Shown here: piece after piece, positions 1 to 8,806 of the stretch
How positions within the stretch are numbered: the stretch's first letter is position 1
Layout of the letters: each line of letters starts with the position of its first letter
DNA from: a virus
Strand: one strand, 5' to 3'
Virus record (IMG/VR): IMGVR_UViG_3300017966_000002
Location: 1 to 47,130 of that record
DNA: 47,130 nt
Position numbers and translations under genes: made by a program
Notes under the pieces: model-generated
The model's input: only the letters and a program-made list of their open reading frames with translations
What the model was told of the DNA's origin: nothing
Databases searched by the model: none

Positions 1-123
1 TACGGGGCTTCATTTGGAAGCGCTGGTATTGTTTATCAAGCTGGAACTGTAGGACCTGCTACTTTCGAAAATAACTACTTTAACTATAAAGACAGCGGTA
101 TATACTTCGCAGGTCTAGCAGTA
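1..123. repeat. Terminal direct repeat, left copy
   Basis: These 123 bases are identical to 47008-47130. The reading frame of the fibre gene is preserved across the join (47007 is divisible by 3). This shows that the sequence is circular or circularly permuted, or that the assembler left an overlap. A 123-base length inside a coding region fits assembly overlap better than a physical terminal repeat. Confidence 0.95.
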
Positions 124-1107
124 TCTTATGCATTCAACAATGATTATTTTTCTGGAGATAGTGGAACTAATAATTTCAGTAAGGCTATTTATGGTAATTG
201 TTATAACTGCGGAACTACTGGAGGTAGAATATACGCAAATAACATAGCACTAGATATCAGTGGCGAATCTTGGTATTTTGATCATACCGATATTGAGTTT
301 AATGATATTGTATTTCGAACTGGTACGATGTATCAAATGACTGTATCCAAATGTCATTTTGAAACCTTTGGAAACCTATTCACTAATGCCATAGTTCTGC
401 CTACGATAATTAGAGCCTCATCTACTCCTTGGACCGATAACGGCGGTAATGGTACAGGCTGGAATGGGCGGATAATATTTGAAGATAATCTAATAAATCC
501 GGGCCCAAATGGAACGGTTAACGGAATAGGGGCGCCATTATTTGTTATAAAGTCTCAAGCATCCATGTCAGGTCAGCTTGTTTTGCAAGGAAATGGTATA
601 ACATACAGCGGAACAAATCCATCAAAATTTGAAACTGTATCTTCTAGTTTTAATTACACAAATGCAGCGTCCTTAGTTTCTGGGGTGCAAGTATTTAATT
701 ACGATGTTAACATCACAATCCCTACCATTCCTGCCGATTCGTTTACTTCTTGGGCGGATTTTTCGAATGGAATAGTAATTTTGGGGGGAAGAGGAAATAG
801 CATAACTTCAACTTCTTTAGTCGCAAATGGACAAAATGTTCGAGGAGTACAAATACAGCAATCCTCTAATATTGGTGGTACTGCATTAGCAGCTGGCGCT
901 TGTGCAAGCGGAACAGTTACTTTTTCGGGCGTAAACAGGAATTGGATTATTTCCGTATCTCCTGTATTTTACGATCCTGGTGGTAATTTTAGTATTAGAG
1001 CTTCTCTTAATGGAGACGGTCCAACCGCAACAGTTTATGTATGCGCTATTACAGCTGGTACTCCTGGTGCACAGCAATATAACGTAATGGCAACTAATTA
1101 TCAATAA
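1..1107 (+). CDS. Tail fibre/spike, C-terminal part (gene continues from 45763 across the junction)
   Basis: The frame is open from base 1 to the stop at 1105-1107. There is no start here because the 5' part lies at 45763-47007; joined, the protein would have about 783 residues. This part is rich in Asn, Gly, Ser, Thr and aromatic residues in short beta-strand repeats, as expected for the shaft of a right-handed beta-helix and a beta-sandwich tip. The last ~60 residues hold two cysteines and may form the receptor-binding tip. It acts as a receptor-binding or depolymerase fibre on the virion. The ATG at 328 is internal and not a real start. Confidence 0.85.
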   Translation, partial: YGASFGSAGIVYQAGTVGPATFENNYFNYKDSGIYFAGLAVSYAFNNDYFSGDSGTNNFSKAIYGNCYNCGTTGGRIYANNIALDISGESWYFDHTDIEFNDIVFRTGTMYQMTVSKCHFETFGNLFTNAIVLPTIIRASSTPWTDNGGNGTGWNGRIIFEDNLINPGPNGTVNGIGAPLFVIKSQASMSGQLVLQGNGITYSGTNPSKFETVSSSFNYTNAASLVSGVQVFNYDVNITIPTIPADSFTSWADFSNGIVILGGRGNSITSTSLVANGQNVRGVQIQQSSNIGGTALAAGACASGTVTFSGVNRNWIISVSPVFYDPGGNFSIRASLNGDGPTATVYVCAITAGTPGAQQYNVMATNYQ

Positions 1108-1124
1108 TGCGTATTATTGATAAT
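1097..1124. terminator. Perfect 12-bp AT-rich hairpin over the fibre stop codon
   Basis: ATTATCAATAAT (1097-1108) is followed by a GCGT loop and its exact reverse complement (1113-1124). The stop codon of the fibre gene lies in the left arm. No T-tract follows, so it may be an RNA-stability or processing element, or a weak terminator, rather than a canonical intrinsic terminator. Confidence 0.45.
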
Positions 1125-1196
1125 ATTCATGTAGTCATGAACGATGCAGCTGTTAAGGAGAGCTGAGGAGCGAGAGTAAGGAAATGGGGAGGATAA

Positions 1197-1442
1197 ATGC
1201 CAAAAGCTCAAGGAATTTATCGACAGGAATGGAGAACGTGCGATAGGTGCGGTTTTCTACATCCAATCTTTTGGCTGCGGAGGCAGAAGGGTCTTCTACT
1301 GTGCGGCTGCCACGGTTGCCTTGATGACCTTTCAATTGAATACCGCCCCAAAATGATTAGTGACGTTCTCTCTCAACCAGGCGAAGGTCAATCTGAAAAG
1401 CCGGATCTCTATAGGGATCCCGGAGAAAATGTGGTGTTCTAA
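1197..1442 (+). CDS. Small zinc-ribbon protein between fibre and adaptor genes
   Basis: 81 aa with two cysteine pairs, CDRC near residue 15 and a CGCHGC cluster near residue 37, which look like a zinc ribbon. The start ATG follows a GGGGAGG site at 1189-1195. The stop overlaps the next gene as TAATG at 1442. Small proteins of this kind are often found between the head and tail genes of podoviruses. The precise role is unknown; a structural or assembly role is inferred from position only. Confidence 0.75.
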   Translation: MPKAQGIYRQEWRTCDRCGFLHPIFWLRRQKGLLLCGCHGCLDDLSIEYRPKMISDVLSQPGEGQSEKPDLYRDPGENVVF

Positions 1443-2179
1443 TGGCGACTATAGGGGATAGGGTTTCTCGTGTTGCGTTTAAGTTAGGAAATAGGCAGGA
1501 TCTCTTGGTACCTATTGATGGAGGCAGTGGTCCCTCAAGGCTCGATCTTTGGTTAACAGATGCCTATATCTCTTTAGGTTTCGGAGTAACTTTTCCCGAA
1601 TCCGAAGTCTCGATGAACTTTTTAACGGTGGCTGGAAGTAGCCAATATGCCAGACCCGATGACGTAAGAGCTATTAAATCTTTGACGGGCTATAAGAGTG
1701 ATGGCACTGTTCTTACTATCGAGACCAAGGATATAGGGTATCTTCGTAGATACCAAAATGAACAAGTGATGAACAACCCCCCAAAAAGTACTCCCGCTAT
1801 CTGGGCAGAGTTTGGAAGTTATTTATACTTCAGCCCTGTTCCTAACGATGCGTATAGCATTTTTGTAGACTACTGGCAGAAGCCTATTGTAGATCAAACC
1901 TCACAAGCTTCGATTGAATCCACGAACCTTCAACTACCTGACGACTGGCTTGAGGTGTTGGATTACGAAGCCACTATGAGAGGTCATGCAGAGCTGCAGG
2001 AACCCGATAAATCAATGGCGTTGCAACAGTTGCTTTATGGGGCTACAGATGCTTCTGGACGCTATAGCCCAGGCCTTATACAAAATCTCATGAACCGTCG
2101 CCAAGCTTCAACTCCGTATAAGGATTGGGGTTTGCAACCAAAGGTTAACGCAATTCGTCCATATGGAGGTAAAAGCTAA
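1442..2179 (+). CDS. Head-tail adaptor/connector protein (gp11/gp4-like)
   Basis: 245 aa. The N-terminal helix-rich segment, the central beta region and the phrase around 'FSPVPNDAYSIFVDYWQKP' resemble the phage adaptor family that docks under the portal (T7 gp11/P22 gp4-type tail tubular proteins). It lies downstream of capsid and fibre genes and just before the spike, and its start overlaps the previous stop (TAATG). The assignment rests on recognised sequence style and position, not on catalytic residues; another connector subunit is possible. Confidence 0.65.
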   Translation: MATIGDRVSRVAFKLGNRQDLLVPIDGGSGPSRLDLWLTDAYISLGFGVTFPESEVSMNFLTVAGSSQYARPDDVRAIKSLTGYKSDGTVLTIETKDIGYLRRYQNEQVMNNPPKSTPAIWAEFGSYLYFSPVPNDAYSIFVDYWQKPIVDQTSQASIESTNLQLPDDWLEVLDYEATMRGHAELQEPDKSMALQQLLYGATDASGRYSPGLIQNLMNRRQASTPYKDWGLQPKVNAIRPYGGKS

Positions 2180-4585
2180 ATGAAATATCTTCCCCTAATT
2201 TGTTTTATTTTAGCTTCTATAACTTGTGAAGCTACTACGTTAACTGGCACTATAAGCGATGCTGATGGAACTCTTTGGCCTAATACTATTTATATATTGC
2301 AATTTGTTCCCAGTTCAGGCGCTGTATTTGTTAGCGGAGGTAATACTTTTCCTTTTACAATTAAAGGCATATCAGACAGTTCGGGAAATATAAATGCAAC
2401 GGTACCTGGTTTAGATACAATATCTCCTGCAGGCGGTTCATGGTCAATAAGCTTATGTCCTCCAATATCTAGTGAATGTCAAACAATTGAGGGAGCCCCA
2501 ATTACAGGAACTGCAGTAGATTTAAGCTCCTTTATCTCTTTACATCTTAAGGGGCCTCGAATTCCTGCTAGTTATAACACTAAAGCTTTTACTGATGCAG
2601 AGATAATTGGCATTTCCGGTGGAGAAAGTTATTGGAATGTGGTTTCAAATACTTGCCGCCAATATAATGGCAGTATATGGAATCCCTGTATAGGTACTGG
2701 GGCTTCTACTTCAGCTAATAATACCTTTACAGGATCTAATTCTTTTACTCTTCAAAATAATATTTATTCTCCTCTCGGAGGCCCTTCTACCTGTTCGTAT
2801 CAAATCCATTTTGGCGGGACCCTCAATACCTATAATGGAACCACTCAGGGTGAGTGCGCTTGGCTGGCATCAGTTAAGGCGGCGGATTCGAATAATTTAA
2901 TGTATGAATTCACTCCTCCTCCGGGATATACGATGACGGTAGATTCTAACTGCCTGATTGAACCCGACAACGGCTTCGTTAATATCCAAGGGCATGGATC
3001 TCATAATTACAAAGGATCGTATATAAAGAATGTCGGTTGTGTTGGACCGCTTATTCAATTCAGTCCAAATAACTTCCCTTGGGGGTGGTATATAAAGAAC
3101 GTGGCGCTTGATGGAAATAATCTCTCTCCACAAGCTATAAACAGTCAAGCCAATCTTCAGGGAGTCGTGGAAGATGTGGAACTTGAGAATTTTGATGGGG
3201 GCTCGGATGGAGTGGTTAAGTCTAGCAATAGCTATGAGCTTTCTTTTAATCGGGTGAAAATTCAGGGATCGTATTTAAATAATCTGACTGTGGCGACGGT
3301 TACCTGTACGAGTGATGGGTCGGGAAATTTAGCAGGAGCCTGCACAGTGTCGTCAGGCGGGTCGAATTACACTAGCAATGCACATATGGTTGCCTTTCTT
3401 CAGGGAGCGCCTGCAGCGACTTCTAGTAATCCCTGCACAACCATGCCGACCTTTACAATCACCGGGACGACAACCGTAACAGGAGTCACGGCCTCTGGTG
3501 GATCTGGATGCGGTATCAGCACGACGTATTCAGTTCTTGTGTTCGATATGCCTACTAATCCCTACGCTATGAATCTCAGTTCTACAGATTACGTAGCTAA
3601 AGACATTCGCATCGGAGGAGTCGGAAGAATAGCGGCAGTGAATGTGACTGGAGGCGATGCTACGTTTGAGAATCTCCATGCTTACTATGTTCCGGAGATG
3701 ACACTCAATTCCTCTAATTTGGTGTTAACCAATCCTCGTTATGACTCCATATTTCTCCACGGATCGGAGTTTAATTCCGGAGCGGGAACAATTGTCGATT
3801 CTCCATTTTTCGTTTGGTCTTCAGCTCTAGGTCTAACCTATCCATTCGTTAATCCATTCTTGTTCGATTCAGCTTCTCATAATGTTAGAATCGATAAGCC
3901 TCTCTGTGCAGGGCAGATAAATCCGACAGGTTATTACCACTTCCTCACATCGGCGGGAGTTCAGAATGGCCCTCCCAGCGACACTGTGATAAACGGAAAT
4001 ATGTCTTGTGACGTAGCACAAGTACCAAACAGAGATTATCTTAACAATTCGATATCGTCGTTCCTTATTCTTGAACCTCAGATGCCAGCTACAGCTGCAA
4101 GCAATAATCAGGATTCTCCGAGACTTTACCTTAAGTCGTATCATTTCGACAGCGCCACGAATTACACGCATCAGTGGTATCTTCAAGTAAACCGATTTAA
4201 TTCGGCTGGATTTGTGTGCGTAGCGCGAACTGGGGGAGATCCAAACAGTACATGCTCCTTTTCGTTTGACGACGGCACTGCAAACACAAATCTATCTGTT
4301 CAGATCCCCACTTTGATGACTAAAGGAGTCCAGACCGTATCAGGATGCACCCTTTCGGCTAATACAGGTGGAGGCTTTGCTGGTCAATTTACAGCAGGTG
4401 CATTATCCTGCACGGTAACTATTACACCTGGCACGACTGCAGCTCACGGGTGGTCATGCTGGGCTAACGATATGACGACTCCGGCCAATCTGTTCAAACA
4501 GTCGGCAACCTCTACAACGACCGCGACAATCACCGGTACGGCCGTTTTAAATGATGTGATCAATTACGGCTGTATCGGGTATTAG
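2180..4585 (+). CDS. Tailspike-like beta-helix protein with an N-terminal signal peptide
   Basis: 801 aa. Residues 1-18 form a typical Sec signal peptide (Lys at 2, then the hydrophobic run LPLICFILASITC). Residues 20-115 form a beta-sandwich-like domain related in style to the start of the other fibre protein. The middle has Asn/Gly/aromatic-rich repeats of a right-handed beta-helix, and the last ~80 residues have paired cysteines (GCTL...SCTV...SCWA). It starts directly after the preceding stop codon. Likely role: host receptor binding or glycan depolymerase. A signal peptide on a virion spike is odd, because fibres assemble in the cytoplasm. Confidence 0.75.
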   Translation: MKYLPLICFILASITCEATTLTGTISDADGTLWPNTIYILQFVPSSGAVFVSGGNTFPFTIKGISDSSGNINATVPGLDTISPAGGSWSISLCPPISSECQTIEGAPITGTAVDLSSFISLHLKGPRIPASYNTKAFTDAEIIGISGGESYWNVVSNTCRQYNGSIWNPCIGTGASTSANNTFTGSNSFTLQNNIYSPLGGPSTCSYQIHFGGTLNTYNGTTQGECAWLASVKAADSNNLMYEFTPPPGYTMTVDSNCLIEPDNGFVNIQGHGSHNYKGSYIKNVGCVGPLIQFSPNNFPWGWYIKNVALDGNNLSPQAINSQANLQGVVEDVELENFDGGSDGVVKSSNSYELSFNRVKIQGSYLNNLTVATVTCTSDGSGNLAGACTVSSGGSNYTSNAHMVAFLQGAPAATSSNPCTTMPTFTITGTTTVTGVTASGGSGCGISTTYSVLVFDMPTNPYAMNLSSTDYVAKDIRIGGVGRIAAVNVTGGDATFENLHAYYVPEMTLNSSNLVLTNPRYDSIFLHGSEFNSGAGTIVDSPFFVWSSALGLTYPFVNPFLFDSASHNVRIDKPLCAGQINPTGYYHFLTSAGVQNGPPSDTVINGNMSCDVAQVPNRDYLNNSISSFLILEPQMPATAASNNQDSPRLYLKSYHFDSATNYTHQWYLQVNRFNSAGFVCVARTGGDPNSTCSFSFDDGTANTNLSVQIPTLMTKGVQTVSGCTLSANTGGGFAGQFTAGALSCTVTITPGTTAAHGWSCWANDMTTPANLFKQSATSTTTATITGTAVLNDVINYGCIGY

Positions 4586-4589
4586 TGCT

Positions 4590-4614
4590 CTTGCCTACTA
4601 GGCAGGTTTCTTTT
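4590..4614 (+). terminator. Intrinsic terminator after the spike gene
   Basis: CTTGCCT pairs with AGGCAGG around an ACT loop, giving a 7-bp stem with one G-U pair, followed directly by TTTCTTTT. It sits 5 bases after the spike stop codon and before the lysozyme gene. It probably gives partial termination in the late operon. Confidence 0.6.
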
Positions 4615-4656
4615 GCGACGGTAAACGGTATTATAACTCATTGTTAGGTGGATATT

Positions 4657-5133
4657 ATGCTAACACTACAACAAGCTTATGATTACACTTCCGGGATGGA
4701 AGGAAAAGAACTCTGGGCGTATTTCGATACCAAAGGGTTTAAGACGGTAGGGGTTGGCTGTAATATGGATGCCGTTGGATGTAAGGATTTATTCAAAGCT
4801 CTTGGTATTGATTATGTGAAGGTGTATAATAAAGTCATCCCTCTTACTGAAGAGCAATCGATGAATTTATTCAAGGCGACCTTTGACGATCGTATGAGCA
4901 AACTACCGAAGGTGGTAGTTAACTTCTCCGAGCTCTCCGACAACCGCCAACTTGCTCTCTTTGACCTTAGCATGGCAGGAATGAAAGTCGTATCTCAATT
5001 CCACGACATGCTCATTGCAATCCGCATAGAGGATTGGAACGCTGCGGCCTACCATCTCCTTGATAGTAAATGGGCTAAGGATGTTAAATCACATCGCGCC
5101 AACTCTGACGCAGAATTGCTGAGGAAGGGATGA
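4657..5133 (+). CDS. Endolysin, T4-type lysozyme (muramidase, GH24)
   Basis: 158 aa from ATG 4657, which has an AGGTGG site 5 bases upstream; a GTG at 4648 is in frame but overlaps that site. The catalytic triad of T4 lysozyme is visible with the family spacing: Glu15, Asp24 and Thr30 in MEGKELWAYFDTKGFKTVGVG. It hydrolyses the MurNAc-GlcNAc bond of peptidoglycan. No signal peptide is seen, so release through a holin (16930-17403) is expected. The stop overlaps the next start (ATGA). Confidence 0.92.
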   Translation: MLTLQQAYDYTSGMEGKELWAYFDTKGFKTVGVGCNMDAVGCKDLFKALGIDYVKVYNKVIPLTEEQSMNLFKATFDDRMSKLPKVVVNFSELSDNRQLALFDLSMAGMKVVSQFHDMLIAIRIEDWNAAAYHLLDSKWAKDVKSHRANSDAELLRKG

Positions 5134-6233
5134 ATAAGAGGTACATGGTCCCCGGACCCTTTCACGGCATTGTGAGTGATCTACCTTCAGCCTCAGATAG
5201 GCAAGCTTTTGATGATTGCTTGAATTTACTGTGCAGGAAAGGGAGATTAATTTCTCGCCCTAACTTAAACAACAACATTAGCCTATCTCCTGATGGAACT
5301 CCTATTTTAGGTTTACGTTCCTTTCAAGATGCTAATGGACACTATCACACCTGTGCAATGACAGCGACTCAGGTTTATGATTTAGTTACTCATATATTAC
5401 CTCCACACTTTACTTGGTCAATAGAAACTAATACCGTAGGGAGTTTAGGTACTAGAACCAATTTACCTTACTCTATCCTCAACGTTAACAATCGTTTATA
5501 CGTTGCCAACGCTTCCGGCTTTCTATTTTACATTGAGGGCTCAGGTACCCTTAACATTTCAGGCGATACTCCTGGAAGTCCTCTCTTTTTAACTAGCAAC
5601 GCGAGCCATCTTATTGGGGCAGCGTGGTATGAAATAACTGCAAGCGGGAACAATAAAAACTTTTACGGAAATAAAGTTAGATGGTCGGATGTAGGTAACT
5701 TTGATTCTTGGGCTATAAGTGCTAGTAGTACTGCAGGTGTAGCATATATTCAAGAAACTCCTGATACTATTACGGGTCTCACAAATCTTAATACTTATAC
5801 CTACATCACGCGCTCTAACGGTTTTAGTGTAATGTATCCTACAGGAGTTTCTACTAAACCCTTTATGATTGAGCCACTTTCGGTGTCACTTGAGGGAGCA
5901 GGTAACTATTACCCTTATAGCTTAGATAGTAACGGTAATTATTTCTGTTGTATAGCGCAACACGAAATCCTAATGTTTGATGGTACAAATTGGAATCCTT
6001 TAGGATTTAAGAAGGCTAAAAGTTCTATATTTAAAGATATCAACTTAGCTACTGGCCCTATAAGCGGAAAATGTATAACTACCTTTAATGAAACCTTTGA
6101 CTTTGAATCTTATTGGTTGACTATTCCAGGGCCCAATGTAACCTGGATTTATGGAGTGGAAGAAGGTAATTGGACTCGTATCAATAGCAGTTTAGGGGCG
6201 TTGACATCTTTAGCTCACGTATATTTGAGGTAA
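5130..6233 (+). CDS. Tail hub / DNA-stabilisation protein (P22 gp10-like)
   Basis: 367 aa. The start 'MVPGPFHGIVSDLPSAS...DCLNLL' and repeated short beta-strand motifs resemble beta-propeller tail hub proteins of podoviruses, which plug the tail after DNA packaging. Late motifs such as 'MFDGTNWNPLG' fit the same family. The start overlaps the lysozyme stop by 4 bases. The family match is from general sequence character; a distant tail tubular protein B is the alternative. Confidence 0.6.
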   Translation: MNKRYMVPGPFHGIVSDLPSASDRQAFDDCLNLLCRKGRLISRPNLNNNISLSPDGTPILGLRSFQDANGHYHTCAMTATQVYDLVTHILPPHFTWSIETNTVGSLGTRTNLPYSILNVNNRLYVANASGFLFYIEGSGTLNISGDTPGSPLFLTSNASHLIGAAWYEITASGNNKNFYGNKVRWSDVGNFDSWAISASSTAGVAYIQETPDTITGLTNLNTYTYITRSNGFSVMYPTGVSTKPFMIEPLSVSLEGAGNYYPYSLDSNGNYFCCIAQHEILMFDGTNWNPLGFKKAKSSIFKDINLATGPISGKCITTFNETFDFESYWLTIPGPNVTWIYGVEEGNWTRINSSLGALTSLAHVYLR

Positions 6234-6236
6234 AAT

Positions 6237-7361
6237 ATGCCAGTATTTTATGGAGTGGTGTTAGTAACTTCGGCGGTAGATTTTAGTAAAAATCCCGCTA
6301 CACAAAGCCAGAGTCTAAACCTATACATAGATTCTTCTGCCACTTCTAATGTCGTTGTTACAGCGGCGGTATTTACAGGCCCTTTTTCCACTTCTACCCC
6401 GTTACCTTTATCTATAGCTCCAGGTAATATTGGAACCATATCTATAGATAAAAGTGCTACTACGGGAGCTGGAAGTTTACAATTAACTGCAACGGTTAAC
6501 GGAGTAGCGGGATTACAAATTCCTGTACAATTAGGGGCTCCTATGATAGCGGTGGTGCCTGCTGATACTCAAGCCTGTTACTTGGTAACTTCCGCTATTC
6601 AAATGGGTTTGGTTAACATAAGCGCCCTTTCTGGAGGCACTTTTTCCCAAACCTGGACCCTTGTAAATAACTCTGCTAGCTCTTTAACTATTGATGTGGT
6701 AAATATTTCTAATGGTTGGGCAACTTCTGATATGTATATAGGATATTCAGTTGCTCCGGGTCAAACGGGAACCTTTAATATGACCTGTCAATTCCCCTCA
6801 GTAGGTTTTCAAGACGGTTCAGGAAATTCTATAAACTCTCAGGTGTTTAATTTAATAGGACATGTTGGTAGTAGCAGCAGTTACCTATCATTTACCGGAT
6901 ATCTTACTTATAAAGGTATTTTATTCGTTTCGGCAAATAATTTAACCGGCACTGAAAAACGTTTGGTAACTTATGTAGGTACTAATTTAAACTTCTTTGA
7001 TTCAGATACCCTTTCATGTGAGGAGCCTCAATCAATAACACGTCAATTTGATTTTGAGCTTCCGGGATTTGAAACTCATATAGGAAGATTTTACACCAGG
7101 CTAGAAAACGTGGGTAATGTTTCAATTCAAGTTGGGTTAACTACCTCTAACGGAGATAATAGATCCGCTACAAGAAACATAGGCACCACGGTTCCCTGGA
7201 AGGTAGCTTCCTCAAAGTTGCAGGGATTTTTATGGGACTTGGAAGCAAATGGAGAGTTAAGTGTGCTTACTATAAACATTCCAGCTAACTCCGGTCCCTT
7301 AAGCCTCACAATGTTTGGATTCCACTTTGTTGAAAGGGGTGAAATTTATGAAGGCTCCTAA
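6237..7361 (+). CDS. Virion protein of beta-sandwich type, unknown function
   Basis: 374 aa, rich in Ser/Thr/Val/Ile in alternating beta-strand patterns, with two or three Ig-like repeats in the first 230 residues and a C-terminal beta domain. No catalytic motif is seen. It starts 3 bases after the hub gene and probably forms part of the tail. It has no N-terminal signal peptide. Confidence 0.6.
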   Translation: MPVFYGVVLVTSAVDFSKNPATQSQSLNLYIDSSATSNVVVTAAVFTGPFSTSTPLPLSIAPGNIGTISIDKSATTGAGSLQLTATVNGVAGLQIPVQLGAPMIAVVPADTQACYLVTSAIQMGLVNISALSGGTFSQTWTLVNNSASSLTIDVVNISNGWATSDMYIGYSVAPGQTGTFNMTCQFPSVGFQDGSGNSINSQVFNLIGHVGSSSSYLSFTGYLTYKGILFVSANNLTGTEKRLVTYVGTNLNFFDSDTLSCEEPQSITRQFDFELPGFETHIGRFYTRLENVGNVSIQVGLTTSNGDNRSATRNIGTTVPWKVASSKLQGFLWDLEANGELSVLTINIPANSGPLSLTMFGFHFVERGEIYEGS

Positions 7362-7725
7362 TCAACCTTATGGGTATTCAGTGGGGGAAAAGACCTCTCT
7401 TTCCACTTTTAATAACTACATCAGAAACTATATCTACCAACCCCTAGCTAAATACATCAACTCCATAAGCTTTGGGAGTGTAGATAATACAGGAAATAAT
7501 CAAGATGCGGGTAATATAGATGGGCAGTGGGTAGTGGTTAACTTCATTTCAGCTAACACAGACACTGCTGTAACTCATAACCTTAACCGTATCCCTTCAG
7601 GATACCTTATCATGGCTGCCAATGCAGCTACTTCTATATACACAGGAGATAGTACATGGACATCATCAACAATTTATCTGAGGAGCAGTACTGCGAACGT
7701 CAACGTAAAGCTGCTGCTGGTTTAG
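7348..7725 (+). CDS. Small virion-associated protein, unknown
   Basis: 125 aa from ATG 7348, preceded by GAAAGGGGTGAA. A longer reading with TTG at 7315 lacks a site. The protein has a helical N-terminus and a C-terminal beta region with 'AVTHNLNRIPSGYLI', a phrase often seen in small phage tail-fibre tip domains. Its end overlaps the GNAT gene by 70 bases in another frame. Confidence 0.65.
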   Translation: MKAPNQPYGYSVGEKTSLSTFNNYIRNYIYQPLAKYINSISFGSVDNTGNNQDAGNIDGQWVVVNFISANTDTAVTHNLNRIPSGYLIMAANAATSIYTGDSTWTSSTIYLRSSTANVNVKLLLV

Positions 7726-8249
7726 GGTTTAAATTAATAACCCCTATCAACATGGACGATTATCCCGCAGAAAGATTTAACAAACTGTGGCCCCTGCTCG
7801 ATTCACAAGAATATATGTTCGATGACTTCAGTAAGGGCAATCTGCAGGGCTTTGTTGAAGGGATGATTAAACCCTTTACCTTTAACTTTGAACTGGGCAA
7901 TCTGCAAGGTTGGGCTACTTTGCGTAACGCGTTTGAAGGCTCTAGTACTGAACTCCATTACGCTATCTGGGATAAAGCGTTCAACGTTACTTCTACCGTA
8001 GCCGCAGGTAGAGAAATATGTGACTTCGCGTTTCAAAAGGTAGGAGTTCACAGAATCACGGGGCTGATCCCCCAACATAACAAAACTGCACAAAAACTCG
8101 CAACCCTAATGGGTTTTAGATTTGAAGGAGAGATGAAACAAGCCTTCAAACAAAACAACAAATACCAAGGCCTCTGCATTTGGGGTTTTACGGTAGATGA
8201 ATGGGCGAGGAGGTATAATGTCCGGCGGATCAACCACAACCACAACTAA
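7656..8249 (+). CDS. GNAT-family acetyltransferase-like protein
   Basis: 197 aa. The C-terminal half carries the GNAT signature: 'VGVHRITGLIPQHNKTAQKLATLMGF' corresponds to motif A/B (acetyl-CoA contact with an Asn followed by a helix and 'GF..EG'). The start ATG 7656 has AGGAGA 5-7 bases upstream and lies inside the preceding gene. GNAT-like proteins occur in tail regions of several podoviruses, with unknown substrate. Catalysis is inferred from family only. Confidence 0.75.
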   Translation: MDIINNLSEEQYCERQRKAAAGLGFKLITPINMDDYPAERFNKLWPLLDSQEYMFDDFSKGNLQGFVEGMIKPFTFNFELGNLQGWATLRNAFEGSSTELHYAIWDKAFNVTSTVAAGREICDFAFQKVGVHRITGLIPQHNKTAQKLATLMGFRFEGEMKQAFKQNNKYQGLCIWGFTVDEWARRYNVRRINHNHN

Positions 8250-8796
8250 TCAGGTTAGCGCCACTAATACCTCATTAAACAATCTTTTCACTCAATTGTT
8301 TGGGGGTAATGCGGGTGGAGCTTCAACAGCAATGGGGTATCTCACCAATCTAATGTCGGGGAAAGGAGGTGTTGATACAACTGCTCTACAGCAGATTAAT
8401 ACAACAGCCGCACAAACCAACATCCAAAGTGGGGCGGCAAGCATTAAAGAAGCTTTTGGAAGTAGTGGGATGGCTTCTTCTTCTGACCTTGCAAAATCCC
8501 TCGGAAGCTATTATAATCAAGCATATTCCACTTTACAGCAGGAAAATGCTCAAATAGGGTTGCAAGGCCAAGAATTTAATACACAGGCTGGAATGCAGTC
8601 GGCTAATGCTATTATGAATATGTTTAGTCAAGCAGCTAATCAGTATTACACTAGTCAATCTAAACAACAAACCTCTAGCCCTTGGTACAGTAATGTAATG
8701 AGTGGGATTATGGGGGGACTTGGTATTGTGAATAGTTTAGGCGATATAAGTGCTGGTGGCGGTATAACCGGAAGTCTTTCAGGGCTTTGGGCATAA
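8218..8796 (+). CDS. Ejection/internal virion protein (T7 gp14-like position)
   Basis: 192 aa from ATG 8218, which has a GAGGAGG site; the upstream ATG 8197 lacks one. It is Gly/Ser/Gln-rich with a helix containing 'LQQENAQIGLQGQEFNTQAG' and a C-terminal small-residue hydrophobic stretch ('GIMGGLGIVNSLG') that could enter a membrane. Size and order (192, 496, 1591 aa) match the three-protein ejection sets of podoviruses. The function is inferred from context. Confidence 0.6.
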   Translation: MSGGSTTTTTNQVSATNTSLNNLFTQLFGGNAGGASTAMGYLTNLMSGKGGVDTTALQQINTTAAQTNIQSGAASIKEAFGSSGMASSSDLAKSLGSYYNQAYSTLQQENAQIGLQGQEFNTQAGMQSANAIMNMFSQAANQYYTSQSKQQTSSPWYSNVMSGIMGGLGIVNSLGDISAGGGITGSLSGLWA

Positions 8797-8806
8797 GGAG
8801 GAAAAT

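Noticed and set aside
1-123. True short terminal repeat of the virion DNA
   Set aside because: The repeat lies in the middle of a fibre gene and has no feature of a packaging end; an assembly overlap of a circular map is simpler.
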